From positions 82,668,291 through 82,732,290 of the forward strand of contig NC_067483.1 in NCBI RefSeq assembly GCF_947179515.1: a stretch of DNA of 64,000 bases, in the 5' to 3' direction. The stretch is from Apodemus sylvaticus. Lineage: Eukaryota > Chordata > Mammalia > Rodentia > Muridae. The notes below the pieces were generated by a model, which saw only the letters and a list, made by a program, of their open reading frames with translations, was not told where the DNA came from and did not search any database. Shown piece after piece: positions 9,442 to 22,180 of the stretch (the first letter of the stretch is position 1; every line of letters begins with the position of its first letter). The position numbers and the translations under genes were made by a program.

Positions 9442-11164
9442 AGCCACAAACTGCTGAAATCTCGTTAATGGAGTTTAATCGTTCTAAAGAATTAGAGCAT
9501 TTCACATGGGACCATTGTCAAAATAGATGACCTAAAACTGCAGTGGTTTCCTTAGAATTCACACTAACCGAAAGGTCTCCTGAGGTTGCTAATATCGGCA
9601 GCTTTCTGAAGAGGAAAATAAAACATGCACGGTCCACATTTTCCTCAAACCTCTTTGTTCCCTTATAAACACTATACTTCACAAAGCACATTTGGTAAAC
9701 TCCAATTTTTTTGTACTAAAAGCTTGAAAAGTGGCTTCCTCGGTAGAGTAATCTGCTACAAGACTGTAGTACAGTCCTACGACAGAGACTGAAAAAAATA
9801 CTAGCATGGCACAGGCTGTCACATTTTGGTAAAAATTTAGCTCTATTTTTTAAGCTTTACCCTCACAAGTGTATTTGAATACATTAGAAGTTTCCCCTAG
9901 AATATCATTATTGACACAATCCATACTGCGCTGGATTGGGCAAGGCTATACCATCCTGTCCACCGAGTTCACAAGCTCACAGACAAGAATATCCTGTAGT
10001 CCGGGTATTTGTTTCATCCTTCTGTGTAGTTCAAACACAGAACTAAATTCAGTCATAGGGAATGAGATGGAGACAGACAGTGCCTCAATACCAGACCTTT
10101 GGTTTTGAAACCTAGTGTGGATTATCCCAACTGTTAACATAGTAGCAGGATGTAGAATAAAAACAAAAGAAAAGGAATGAATCTTCCAGTGCTAGCAATC
10201 ACACTGAAGTGGAAGCAGACATCCCAGCATACGGTGACGTTGAGTACCGAGTGAAGAATCTGTCCCCACCTGTGGATGTGCCATACTCCCCTCCAATCAG
10301 CACAAGTCTCTTTTTGGACTTGAGTTAGAGCCTGACAAAATGTCATGAAAAATAAAGGTTTTCTCACTGAAATTCAGAACAGAATTACAGACTCTCAGCA
10401 TGTGTGTCCCTGGGAAGCAGGTGACAAAGCGAAGGGGCACCAAAGTGGCTATTTTAAACACAGGTCTGTTCTCTTCAAAACTGCAAGGTTTGTGTGTTTT
10501 AGAGCCATTTAAACTTTCTTCTGTCATCTGCTTTCCTATTTCTTCTTACCCCATGTTCTATTTCCAGGAGCTGGAGGGCATAGGAACTCATGGGAAGACG
10601 AACAAGCACTGCCCATACATGCTTGACTATCTGGTCTCTAGGGTCAGTTTTCACAGATGCAAACAGGAGACCACCACAGGAGTTAATGATGGCACAGTTG
10701 TTCAGATCAAAAGCCTTAGAGGTAAACATCTGGCAAAGGAGTCTGTTCACTTGGACACTAACCAAGTTTCTACCACCAGCTTCCATAAAATGGCTCTGGA
10801 AGAAATGTTGGATCAGATGTTCTGGAATATTTTTGCTGATATTGTCTTTATGCTAATTGAATATTAAATTTCTTTATAATTTGTTGCTGGTATCAAATGT
10901 ATCACTTGTTGAAACAGTCTGCTTCATAACAAGGAGGACTTGATAAAGTTCTATAGTTCCTCTTATCTTGCTATCAGAAAATTAGAAATAAATAAATACT
11001 CAGCTAAAGAAAATAATTCTTATTCTCTTCAGAGGATTGTTATTTAAGCCAGCATTTTATTTATGTATTTATTTTAAAAACCCTTTGAGACATTTAATAA
11101 ATTCATTGAGAGAGTTCACTGTCCAGCCAAAGTGCTATTCTAACTACTTAGATGTAAATAATCT
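9442..11164. other. Unique intron with overlapping short ORFs, unassigned
   Basis: No repeat recognised. At 10400-10867 a 155-codon plus-strand frame overlaps a 95-codon minus-strand frame (10499-10786). Neither protein is recognised. A pyrimidine run ending TTTCTATTTCCAG occurs at 10555-10567, but no matching exon could be defined. Confidence 0.4.
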
Positions 11165-11320
11165 TCATTTACTAGCTGAGAGATTAAGGATGCACTATTT
11201 TTTAGCTTCAAGCCTCACAAATATTAAATAATGCTAATCAAAGCATCTCAGAAATAATTGGGATTAAATAAATTATACATGACATTTAGAACAACATCCA
11301 ATATTCAGCATGACTCCAGT
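11165..11320 (+). mobile_element. MIR SINE fragment
   Basis: CTAGCTGAGAGATTAAGGAT, TAGCTTCAAGCCTCACAAAT and ATTGGGATTAAATAAATTAT follow the order of MIR sense landmarks. Degenerate. Confidence 0.4.
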
Positions 11321-12872
11321 AGTGATATTTTAAATATTATTTATAGAGGGGATTAGTTGTTTTCAATGATACATAGCAAAAAAATAAAAGACATCTTGTT
11401 GGTGTTTTTAAGACAGCAATAATAAAAGACATGCAAACATGCTAAGCACTCTGTAGCATGTATCCTATCAATGAATATCAGAACCAAGAAACTCTTGCTT
11501 ACCTCATCTTCTGTGAGGAAATACAAATACCACCTGCCTTTACTATTACTAGAAAGTCTCTTCCATTACTCATGAAAGTTTTCGTCATTTAATGTGTTGC
11601 CTTGCATGTGACTGGGGTGTGCAGAAATCTGCATGCCAACAGATTCTGGACGCAGGCTTCTGGAACGAAGTGCTCTCTACTTGCAGGAATCCTGCTGAAG
11701 GGCAGGAACCACTTTCAGCTCCAGTTGTTCCTGTCTCATGGCATTAGCAGCAACACAAACAAGGAAACAAGATGTTAGGGCTTGTAAGTAGCCAGCTGAA
11801 GAATTCATTTCTGGTTCCTCCTGTCTACCCGCAATCCAGGCTTATCGATTAACTGGAAAACTAAGAGCTCTTGACTTCATCTGCACATTATGTCCACAAG
11901 GCGTCATTCTTAGGTATCTTTCTCCTAGGCATACTTCTCTCCTTCTTTTGCTCTACAACTCATAGTCATCATCACATCTAAACTTCATTGAAATAAACTG
12001 GTGCTTTTAAGCTAAGATGTGTGACTGGTTTCAGAACAAGAAGCTCAAAACGAACATCTATTTTGATGTGCTGTGTACAAGATTGCTGAAAGATATCCTG
12101 ATACAGGAGGTTGAACTGCCTGCTCCCCAACCCCCTATCGCAACATGATGAGAGAGAAATAGAATAAAAATCTTTCGATGAATACAGCTGTTAAGGATCC
12201 TCTGGAATCTGCAAAACAAATAATTAACTATTTTATAGTAGAAAGAGGAAGGAGACATTTCCTTCCTGGATAGAAATATATAATGCCCTACCTTGTATAG
12301 CTTAACCTCTGGAAGTAGAATTTTTCTGGGGGGCTTGACTGCCATTTAGCTGTGTGAGCTGCAGTCCTGTGTTATTAAAACTTAATGTCCCCTTCTCTGG
12401 TGAAAAACTACAGTTAGGTGAAGCTAAAGGCCTGCTCCCTGCTGAGCCAAGGTTTAGCTCAGTTGTGTCCTTTTGCATTTCTGTCAGATCATGGGACACA
12501 ATGAAGGTACTTTCTTTCCCTGCCTGCTCCAATCCCCTGAAAGTCACAGGTTTTGTCTGACAGAACTCTGGATGGTACACTCACAGCTGACATTAGTAGG
12601 TACTCAATCAACGCTTGTCAGAAAGTGAGGGCTAGGGGGCCATTGAGAATTGTGATTCTAGGGTTTGGTCCCTGCACATCTTGTGGGAGGAACCTCCAAA
12701 AAATAGAAATGGAGTTGAGGACATAGTTCTTATATGGTGAGCTTAGTACTTTGCTAGCTGTGTCATCTCTCTGGTCCTGTTAAATTAAGTATCTTACTAA
12801 GAGTCAGAATAGGTTAATACTCAAGAATAATCAGAATGATAAAAAGGTAAGTTTCTAATTAGTTCTGAGCTA
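11321..12872. other. Unique intron, possible MIR tail only
   Basis: No gene seen. TTAGTAGGTACTCAATCAAC at about 12594 resembles a MIR 3' end. Everything else is unassigned. Confidence 0.4.
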
Positions 12873-12928
12873 GGGTGTGAACTCATGGGTGTGAACTCAT
12901 GGGTGTGAACTCATGGGTGTGAACTCAT
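12873..12928. repeat. 14-bp minisatellite, four perfect units
   Basis: GGGTGTGAACTCAT repeated exactly four times at 12873, 12887, 12901 and 12915, with no mismatch. Confidence 0.97.
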
Positions 12929-13210
12929 GAGAACATCAAGCATGGACAAAGACTAGCATTGATGCGCTGACTCTAAGAAGATGCAACCACAAATTCAAAG
13001 CTCTTCCCTACATTAAAAACAAATCTCCCAGAGCGATAATATAGAGATTTCCCATGAGAAATCTCTTCAGACTTCAGCATGAACTACCTTTTACACGGCA
13101 TTTTTCTCTCCTGATGTTCATGTTTTCATATGTGCTAAAATCTTTCCTTGTTAAACTTCAACTCAGCCTCAAAAATAAAAGTAAAAGCAGTAATACAGAA
13201 AGAAATGAAG
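12929..13210. other. Unique intron, nothing recognised
   Basis: No feature supported. Confidence 0.5.
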
Positions 13211-13700
13211 ATATTTTTATTTACATTTTGAATGGCATCCCCTTTCCTTATTCCCACCCCCCAAACCCCTGATCCCATTCCCTGGCCCTGCTCACCAACC
13301 CACCCACTCCCACTTTCCCGACCTGGCATTTCCCTACACAGGGGCATCCAGCCTTCACAGGACCAATGGCCTCCCCTCTCATTGATGTCTGAGAAAGCCA
13401 TCCTCTGCTATGTATGTGGCTGGAGCCATGGGTCCCTCCATGTGTACTCTTTGGTTGGTGGTTTAGTCCCTGGAAGCTCTGGGGGTACTGGTTGGTTCAT
13501 ATTGTTGTTCCTCCTATGGGGCTGCAAACCACTTCAGGTCCTTGGGTCCTTTCTCTGGCTCCTCCATTGCGGACCCTGTGCTCAGTCCAATGGATGTCTG
13601 AGAGCATCCACCTCTGTATTCGTCAAGGATTGGCAGAGCCTCTCAGGAGGCAGCTATATCAGGCTCATGTCAGCTAGCACTTCTTTGTTGACCACATTCT
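13211..13700 (-). mobile_element. L1 3' UTR fragment, antisense copy
   Basis: The reverse complement carries murine L1 3' UTR landmarks in order: CCTGATATAGCTGCCTCCTG, AGAGGCTCTGCCAATCC, ATTGGACTGAGCACAGGGTC, a G-rich tract, and ATGCCATTCAAAATGTAAAT at the 3' end. ORF2 is absent (5' truncation). The 157-codon plus-strand frame at 13232-13705 is a chance antisense frame. The right boundary is approximate and no duplication was identified. Confidence 0.88.
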
Positions 13701-13844
13701 TATAGGACATAGCCAAAGCTGAGCAAATCAGGATATCATACATCCTTTAACCTTCTTCCATGCTAAAGGATCATCACTGAGACTCTCTGAGCATTCACTA
13801 TTGATGCTTACTGGAGTTATAGTTACACCAATAACTACTACCTT

Positions 13845-13990
13845 CTTTTGGCAGACAAGGAGGCAAACACGCAATAAAATCAAGTAACTTGTGTTAAATC
13901 AACAAGCTGATGGATGGAATGGAAGAACTAAGTATAACCTAGGAAATCTTAAGTAGGGTCTGAATCCAGATTTATTCAGTCCTTCTAGTT
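13845..13990 (-). mobile_element. Possible MIR fragment
   Basis: GGCAGACAAGGAGGCAAACA followed by AATCAAGTAACTTGTG resembles the antisense MIR stretch (GAGGAAACTGAGGC..AAGTAACTTGCC). Weak. Confidence 0.35.
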
Positions 13991-14260
13991 TTACTCCAGG
14001 GGTGTTAGACATGGAACATAGTGGACAGCAGTGTGCCTTAAAGTCTCGAAAGTGGAAGGAGATGCCCGTAATTCAGAAGCACGTGAGAAAGAGACCCTCA
14101 CCCGCAAACTTTAGCACTACTTTCTTTAAACTTCTAGCAATGAGTAGATGTTTTCCAGCAACAGGAAACATCTGTTTAATGCATTAATAATTTTGATCCT
14201 TTTAAATTCAGCTTATCCATTGAATAATTATTGGGTTTTACCTAATAAAATAGCATTGTT

Positions 14261-14335
14261 AGCCTGGAATTATAACCCAGTGATAGAGAGCTTGGCTGGC
14301 ATTTATGAAGCCAGGGGTTCTATCTCTACACCACA
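14261..14335 (+). mobile_element. ID/tRNA-derived SINE (ID or B4 left part)
   Basis: TATAACCCAGTGATAGAGAG, CTTGGCTGGCATTTATGAAG and CCAGGGGTTCTATCTCTACA match the ID body (A box, then B box GGTTC). It is a SINE, not a tRNA gene. Confidence 0.7.
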
Positions 14336-15756
14336 GAACAGGTGGAGAGTAAACAAAGTGTATCACTTCTGTCGATGCCCCAGAGATACTCTAATAGTTT
14401 GGATGAATGAACAGTAAAATTTTCAAGAGGAAACTTGCAAATGTAAAATATAAGTAGACCATTTACAACTTGATCATGTTTCATATGTGGGGCAATAAGA
14501 GAACATAGAAAGTATCACATGAATGAAATTTCTGATGGAGAGGAGTCACATCATGACTCATTTGTTTAGGGAGAAAGAATTGAGTATTACCCTCTCTCCC
14601 CTACTTACTACCTTTTGTATTTCTGAAGTAGTAAATCATCCAGGAAGACATAGCTAAGAAGGCTGTTCAGGGACGAACTCAAAAGCAAGAAAAGTGCTTA
14701 AGGATTTATTTTGAAAACATCAGTAAATATCCTATTCAAGAGCACTGCTGATAGAAACAGACCTCTAGACAACCCCATTGAAACTGAAGTAATTGATGAG
14801 GACAGGAAGTATATGCTATATCAGAAGAAATTTATGTATCACACATGCCAATACTTGAGTCATTATTGCTTTCACAGCTGCTACTAGGAATCATTGTTCT
14901 CACTTTGCAGATGGGAGCATTGACTACTTTGCTCTGCTTGTGAAGCCTACACCTGTGGTGAATCATAGCTGTTCAAAGGACAGTGGTTATCATATGAAGA
15001 GGGAGATGATATGCACACCTGCTTCCTGGTCAAGGTGAGGTGAGCAGGTGGGACAGAGCTGGGAGAACACAGGAGGTGGTGCTGAGTCAGGTAGAAACAC
15101 AAAGGAAAGAAGGAAAATGGAGCAGGGATGGTGGCCACATCCATAAAGGATAAATTCATTGATCAACCAATTGGTCTTGGATAAGTTGTGATGATAATTG
15201 AGGGCCCCAAGATCCAGTTAAACTCCTTCAACTCTTCCATAGTGGAGGGAAAATGCTTGAAAAAGAGGACACCAGCCAAACGCCATTAGAGTAGGCCACA
15301 CACAACTTGTTTATGACTTGCCACTGTTTGAGGCTGAGGAATTAGAGGTCTTCTAATGTTAGTCAAGCAGCTGTTTTCTGGCCTTGATGTAAAACTTCTT
15401 TGCAAGTTCCCCCCAACTTGAAGGTGACCTCACCAAATGATTTAGAGAATGACAGAAAAATGTGAGAGCCCTAAGAAGGTGCAGTCAGAATTTGAGTGAG
15501 CTGGCTCTGGACACAGCCTCCTGCTAGATTGGGATGGGAGTGGGGGGAGGATAGGAACTGGTTTTGCCTGTGGACAGCCATGTTCTAGGAAAGAGCATTG
15601 AATAGTCTGCCCATACATGGCTCAGATTACATTTTAGCTTTGATAAATTAGGTCTAATTTAGAAGCCTATAAGACCACAAGGCATTTTTGCCTGAGCAGT
15701 CACCTATATTCAACACTCCTCAGACTCTTCGGAAAATTTTGAGCACTGTGAAATAT
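14336..15756. other. Unique intron, nothing recognised
   Basis: No gene or clear repeat. A short MIR-like motif (CTCACTTTGCAGATGGGAGC, about 14898) is too small to call. Confidence 0.45.
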
Positions 15757-15815
15757 TTTACATATACATGCACATATACATATACATACACATATACATA
15801 TACAAATACATATAA
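15757..15815. repeat. (CATATA)n-like simple repeat
   Basis: Imperfect ACATATACATATACATACAC-type repeat next to the tail of the B3 at 15816-16026. Confidence 0.9.
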
Positions 15816-16026
15816 TTTTTTAAAGATGTATTTCATTTATTTGTGTGTATGTGTGATGCATATATGTATATGTTTGTTTGTATGTACGTATTTATGTGAG
15901 CCTGTGCATACTCTGAACTAGAGTTACAGGGTATTGTAAGATGGCTGCTGTGGGAACTGGAAATTGAACTCCAATCCGCTGCAGGAGCAGCAAACACTCT
16001 TAACCTCTGATCCATCTCTCCAGCCT
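15816..16026 (-). mobile_element. B3 SINE
   Basis: Ends CTTAACCTCTGATCCATCTC then TCCAGCC, the reverse complement of the B2/B3 start. Internal GGGAACTGGAAATTGAACTC and GCAGGAGCAGCAAACACTC fit B3. The T-rich start (TTTTTTAAAGATGTATTTC) is the reversed tail. Confidence 0.9.
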
Positions 16027-17074
16027 GCACTGTGATATTTTAATGAAGTGTTTAGCTTTTTCCTCCACCTCATTTAAATCATGAAACATACTGTGTAGTT
16101 ACCAGGTTATCTTTCACACCATATTTATCAGTTAGATAGATTGAAGGTCTACAGGGAAAAAAATCACAAATACTGACTTCTAATTCTGTCCATTTTCTTA
16201 AACTAGTAATTCCAAAAGTTACTCTAGTAAATTTGGTAAATTTTTCCATAAATAAAAATCTAACAACCAAACTAGTAAAAAGTATTGTGTAACATATTTT
16301 TAAAGGAAAAGTGTTCCCTCCTTCCCTTCCTCCTTTTTTTCTCTTAGTTTTTGCCATTTTTATCCCCTGTATTATCTACTATTCCCATTGCTGAGAGAAG
16401 CTCCCTGACAAAAGCCATTTTCGGAAGGCTGTGTTGACCCCTCAGCTCTCTCCCATGCATGTGTGTGCACCTGTCTTCAACTGCTCCGGTATCCCTCTAA
16501 GTCTTTCTAGAAGAAAACAATGGGAGGACACAGGCCCAATTTTTGGAGTTATTTTTTTCTGGAGAACTCCCTGAAGATCTCACCTACATGGTACTGAGTG
16601 ATAGCTGGCACACTCTGGACACAGGGAAGACTATTACAGCTCCACATTCTGTAATATAGATTTGTACTGCTGTGCTTTTTCTATCCCAGGATTCCCCACT
16701 GTAGCAAATGCTTCTCAACATTCCACAAAGGAACTCATGGCCTCACCAGGAAGCACAGTGGAAGGTGGGAGGTCCCTGGATCCTGCTGCCTTAGATCCAT
16801 TCTTACAATAAATCCATGTTTCTAGCACCATACTTTAACTAAGCACCATATATTGCACACTTCTAAGAGGCTAACTGCTTCTCACATACCTCTCACCACT
16901 GGATACAGGGTTGTAGCCCAGCCCAGTAAAGCAGTCTCTGTACTTCCATTCTTTCCCTTATTCTGAAGAGAAAAATTAGTATTCTTACGAGTCTCCCTCT
17001 GCCTCTTTCTACCCCATTTCTCTTGTCTTGGTGGCTGACCACATCTTACACTTGCGTATGTACTGCCTTTTTGT
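16027..17074. other. Unique intron, nothing recognised
   Basis: No exon or repeat supported. Confidence 0.5.
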
Positions 17075-17184
17075 GTTTTTTTGTTTGTTTGTTTTTGCTT
17101 TATTTTCCTCTTATGGGGATCGAACCCCAGACCTCCCCAATGCTAAGCAAGCACTTTATCACTGGGTTGGATCCCCAGCCTCTC
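17075..17184 (-). mobile_element. ID-family SINE
   Basis: The reverse complement starts GGCTGGGGATCCAACCCAGT, GATAAAGTGCTTGCTTAGCA, and ends TGGGGTTCGATCCCCAT, an ID body with intact-looking A and B boxes. A TTTG-rich run (17075-17113) is the reversed tail. Derived from tRNA-Ala/BC1-like sequence but not a tRNA gene. Confidence 0.8.
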
Positions 17185-17718
17185 TACTGCTCCATCTGAG
17201 GGTTTAGGGAATGTCAGAAGATAGACTCTACTGGCTAACCTTCTATCTGTAACTAGAAATATCCAGAACAGCCAGGTGGACTATTACCCCATTTTTGCAT
17301 TATCAAGCAATTCTCACAACCTGAAAGTACACCATGTCCACAAATTGTGACTGTGGAATTGGATGGGTATGACAAATGTATACTGTGAATACAAAGCTAG
17401 GATAGTTCTGCAAATATTTTCTGAGCATCATCAGAACATCTGATGTAAGGCACATATTGTAAGGCACATAAAACATAGTTCTTACTCTTCAGGGCCAGTA
17501 ATATCCTGAAATTTCCTGACCTTAAAATAGGGCAAACCAGTAAAATTGCAGTGGAAAAAGAATGCAGTATCTGAATCTATGTCCCCACCTTCTCAGGATC
17601 TGAGAGAAAGACAAAGTCTCAAGCACCTGCTTAAAATAATGCAATGGAGATGTTAGTGGACACCCCATAGTGGCATGAACTAGTTAGTCCCTTGTTAAAC
17701 ATTATGGTTCAGAACTAA
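17185..17718. other. Unique intron, nothing recognised
   Basis: No feature supported. Confidence 0.5.
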
Positions 17719-17992
17719 CATATCTCCCATAGGCTTCTGTGTTTAAACTTGATCCCCATTTGGTTGTGCTGTTTTGGAAGGCCATGGAATCTTTAGGATT
17801 TAGGATATAACTTAGGAAAAAAGATGGTTGGAAAGCAGATCTTCAGGGTCTTAACTTACCTCCACTTTGGTGACCTTTTTGCTTCCAGATCGCCCATGTT
17901 ATGCAACAAACCACCCCATGTTCCTGTGGTTTTGGCTTCCTCACTATGTTATAAGTCCCCTCAAACTGTGAACTGGCATAATTCATGTTAGG
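17719..17992 (+). mobile_element. Degenerate LTR fragment (ERVL-MaLR-like)
   Basis: Order of motifs resembles rodent/mammalian MaLR LTRs: CTCCCATAGGCTTCTGTGTT, TTGTGCTGTTTTGGAAGGC, TGGAATCTTTAGGA, and near the end GTCCCCTCAAACTGTGAACTG. No internal region, polyprotein or paired LTR seen. Family name is uncertain. Confidence 0.5.
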
Positions 17993-18154
17993 TCAGGGTT
18001 GTAGGGCTCTCTAACAGGCCCAAATGCTGCAAACATGGTGTTGGCAGGTCTTGCCCACCCCATTTCTCTCTTCCTTGCTAAATTATTAGAGTATATTCCT
18101 AAAGCTATCCCCCAAGGTCTATTCCCGTATTTAGCCACTGACTCATTCCTGACC

Positions 18155-18179
18155 AAAAAAAAAAAAAAAAAAAAAAAAA
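18155..18179. repeat. Poly-A run (25 A)
   Basis: Uninterrupted A25. No recognisable retroposon body was identified just upstream (17993-18154). Confidence 0.95.
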
Positions 18180-19872
18180 GACCAAGGTCCAGCCATCAAA
18201 ATTCATTTCATTATTTGGCTGGCAGGTGCAATTAGAGCTTCCAACTCATTCTAAGACCTCCCCTACTCTTCCCCTCTTAAAACAACTTCTGCAGGGACAA
18301 CTGCTGCTGTCTTTTTCTGGTCCAGAAGCATCCCCACACCACAGCTTGCCCCATCCAGAATAATGAATCTTTTTGTGCTGAGAACATGGTGTCTTGTGCT
18401 CTGTACGGTCTCCTGGTCCTTTCAGTGACAATGAAAAGCCTTCAAGCACGCTGTCCTCATTCGCTGCATCTTTTCTGACTATGACACAGCGGTGAGGATC
18501 AATTGTCCATTAGTCTCTAAGAGGAAAAATAGTGTTTTCTCACTGTGTGAAAAAACCCACCAGAATATAAAACTTTAAAATTGTTTCAAACTGTTAAAAG
18601 AAAAGCCAAGGTTGTTGTTGGATGCAAATAACTTTTAGAACTGGGAACTGAGGAAGAAAGGATGCCTAAAAAGGTTAAATAGCTCAAAACTTAGCTGCCA
18701 GGGGCCCAAGCTAAGCTGTGAGGGGGCAAAATGGGGATTCTTTTGTCTTGTTGCCAAAAAGCTTCAGGCACAGACAGATCTAGGTACATAAAGCTAGGGC
18801 AGAATCTTACTCTCTTCCACAACTCTACTCTGTACGCTGCACCAGCTTTGCTTTTAAGACAAATGTCATCTTCATGTTTACATACCCCAGTTGACCCACC
18901 CACAAAGAAAGATCCTTTTGTCCATCATATAGATAAAGTAAGAGCCACGAGCGTCTGATTTACCAAGCAGGATCTTTCTTCTCTCTCCCCATCCTTCATC
19001 CAGAGGATTAGCATGAATCACTGAAATGAACACAATGAAGTTGGAGTGAGATTGTTACCAAAGAAACCCACCCAAAACCATGCCATGTAAGTAGGAGGTC
19101 TTGTAATCCAGTAAACCCCACAGACACAATCCATTTAAGATAACTCAGGCTTTATCATCAGCTTCAGACAAAATAAAAAATCTTTAAGTTCTGAGACAAG
19201 CCAAATTGCTTAGCACTTGAGCGTAGCTATTTTGGAATTATTTACTGTTTTCCTACCACATTAGTCCCTGGCAACCGTTAGCATCCATCTCTTGCTAAAA
19301 GACCACCTGACCGTAAGATAGAGCAAAACAGCCCAGAAGTGCTGCTGAAAGTGTAACATCAGTATTTTTAGCCTTGTGGTATTTGATCTTAATTGCTTTT
19401 AGGGCAGAATGACTTCAGTGAGGTTTGTCCATTTGAAGGCTCCCTTCAAGAGAAGGTGGAAAGGAATCAAATATTAAAGAAAACCTTCTCACTCTCCTTC
19501 AAAAGAGGATATATATATATTTTTTTTTACATTTTTAAAGAAAATGCTAATTCTATTTTTAACTCCGTTCTGGAATTTCAGGCTTAGGCTAAGATTTGGA
19601 GAAATAGGTCAGGTAGCAAAAAGCTTTAAAAGCAAAAGATTTTGCACATGGGGATCATTTTTAACCCTTGATTAGCAATGTTTGGATCTGAGGAGGAAGT
19701 TGGAGAAAAACAGATGTTCATGTAGGTCAATCCAGGACTTGGTAGGCTTCAGGAAGGGAATTTATTATCAATGAAAAGAGCAGTTAAACATATGATCTTA
19801 GGCTATGAATATAACTCATAACTCATTGGTAAAGCAATTTCCTAGCAGGAGTAAGGCTCCAAATGTGATCTT

Positions 19873-19875
<3 letters not shown>
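18180..19875. other. Unique intron, nothing recognised
   Basis: No gene or repeat supported. Confidence 0.5.
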
Positions 19876-19951
<76 letters not shown>

Positions 19952-19962
19952 ACACATACACA
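19876..19962. repeat. Compound (TC)n(CA)n microsatellite
   Basis: About 21 TC units followed directly by about 20 CA/TA units, with two CATA interruptions near the end. Confidence 0.97.
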
Positions 19963-21029
19963 GAGCTGCACTTACAAATATGTACAGATCATAAAAATTG
20001 TCCTTCTAAGAGAAACATCCATCAGTGTCACTTGTTCCCTTGAGATTTCAAGGAATGGAGTGGAAGAAGGTTGGGGGCAGGGCATCTGTTGTGGCTTACA
20101 CAATGCTGTACTTTCCAGGTATTTTGCATGGTCTACACAATTCCCTAGAGCATGTCTTCTATTCTGGCCCATCACCAAACACAACTGCAAATTACTTTTA
20201 AATCAGCAATTTCTAGATTCCAACTTGCAATGATATATTGACAATCAGGATTAATGGACCATAAGGTAGGGTATATGGAGGGCCTCACAAAGAGGGCATA
20301 AAGTATTAATGTTCTCTCTCAGGCAGGTGTTCACAACATAGGTTGTCTGTTTCATTCAGTCTTCAGTCTCTGCCACAGCAACTCTTCCAGGAGTCTCTCC
20401 ATGTTCCCCCGTATCCTCCTGTTCTTCTCCTTCAGGCTGAGCTATTCTGACAAGCTCTGCTTTTCCAGCAGCAGCTCTGCACTCTGAACACCCATAGGTG
20501 GTCACAGCTCAGCATGAAGTGACAATACTGTCTCATCTTCCTCTGAAATGACTTCAACAGGGAACCTTTGAGTTAGTTCACCCAGGGAATTTCAATGGGG
20601 TGAGTATAGATACTTAGCTTGATGCCTAACTCTGAGGAACTTAATTACAGGCCATCTAAATCCAAGTAGAAAAGCACCATACAACATCATCATGGCTGTC
20701 ATGAAGATCAGAGTTTAGATTCTCAATGGAATTATTGAGAGGTAAAAATGATCACTATACCAATAATGTTGGACCAAAATAAAAAAAAAAAGAAATAAAT
20801 CTCCTGACTTAATTTGCACCCCTACAGTTAGACACAGACCCCATGTATTTTGTGTTTGAAGGAAGCACATTTGTCTTTAACCTCTCTTGAATCTAGTAGT
20901 TAACAGAGTTCAGTCTGAATCTTGGTATTCTTGGCCAAACACGTTCTTCAATATAAGAAATAAAGAAAAAAATATTGCTGCTCAAAGAAGCCCAATGTAT
21001 TTAAGGAAAGGCTGGAGCTTTCAAGTTTA
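19963..21029. other. Unique intron, nothing recognised
   Basis: No feature supported. Confidence 0.5.
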
Positions 21030-21220
21030 TTTCTCCCCCTTTGCATTGGAAATTGAATCTTGGGTCTCAAGCATGCTAGGCAAGTGTTCTACCAATGAGC
21101 TGTCTCCTGGCCGCTCTTTACCATGCTTGCCTGAACTCACATTTCAGGCCAGATAGGCCTTGAGCTAGGGATCATCCCCCTCAGCCCCTCAAGTAGTGAG
21201 AATCACAGGTCTGCACTAAG
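21030..21220 (-). mobile_element. B4 (ID_B1 fusion) SINE
   Basis: An antisense ID part (AATTGAATCTTGGGTCTCAA, GCATGCTAGGCAAGTGTTCT, ACCAATGAGCTG) is followed by an antisense B1-like part (GGCCTTGAGCTAGGGATCAT, CCTCAAGTAGTGAGAATCAC). This ID-plus-B1 order defines B4. Confidence 0.82.
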
Positions 21221-22180
21221 CTTACTGTGTTGTTGACACAGTGAAATCTTGCTCTGCGTCATGCTCATGCTAAGCAGACTCGTCACCCTTGGAGTTCATG
21301 TACACAGACAGCTAGTGACAAAACTATGAGAATATCCAATGTTTTAAAACTTAAGTGAAATGTAAACATCAAAACTTAAATTGGGAGTGACTGAGTGTTC
21401 TGAAGGGACTTGAAAATTCTGTTCAATTTCCTGATTGTCCATCATAGCTGCCCCCCTCCCCTTCCCAGGGCAGCAACACAGAACAAATCACAGTCATGGC
21501 CATTTCCTCCTAACAAGAGGAAAGCATGGGGCAACACAGCAGAGCCTGTTCAGGCAGAGTGCTCTTTACAAAGCCAACCAATGGGAAACAACATTCATTG
21601 AGGATGAGTCTAAATGTGTCCATTATGGACACTGTCTACATAGGAGGCACTGACTGCTAAAGAGATCAACACTGCTGCTCTTCAGGTACCAAAATCACAT
21701 CACCCATCCATGGGAAACAAAAGCCAGATAAAACCAATTCAGTGAAGAGCACAGCTACAGAAAATTTTGAAAAAAAATCAAAATGGTGAGTGTGGCCTGA
21801 GTCCTCCATCTTGCCTGGTGTCCCCTTTAGACTCTGGGAACAGGTGAGAATGTGGCAACAAACTCCTGTATTAATTCTTGGGGAGCACCCTTTATATCCT
21901 CCACCACCATCCCATTGGTCCCAAGCAAGCATTTCCTCTAAGTGGCAGTTCCTCATTGGCTGTCATTGTCTGCATCACCAATCTCTAAGCTCTCAGGCAG
22001 GCTTCAGTTTGGCCCTCAGGTAGAAGTTGCATCCATGGCTGTGTGGTCTCACTCAGTGTTTTTCAACCTATTTTGTGGAAGCAGACATTGCCTTGGAAGC
22101 TGGACCTGCTATTCCTCCAACAGGGTTAGAGCAAGTTAGCCTTGGAAGGGGCTTAGTGGCGATGGTTGTTTCAATACTGA
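21221..22180. other. Unique intron, possible transposon trace
   Basis: No gene. CAGTGTTTTTCAACCT at about 22054 resembles a hAT-Charlie end but nothing else supports it. Confidence 0.4.

Noticed and set aside
12873..12928. CRISPR-like direct repeats
   Set aside because: The 14-bp units are head to tail with no spacers, in a mammalian genome; a minisatellite.
13232..13705. 157-codon plus-strand ORF
   Set aside because: Antisense of an L1 3' UTR, no protein similarity.
17115..17184. tRNA-like A and B boxes
   Set aside because: Part of an ID SINE with a T-rich (reversed A-rich) tail; does not form a full tRNA cloverleaf by eye.
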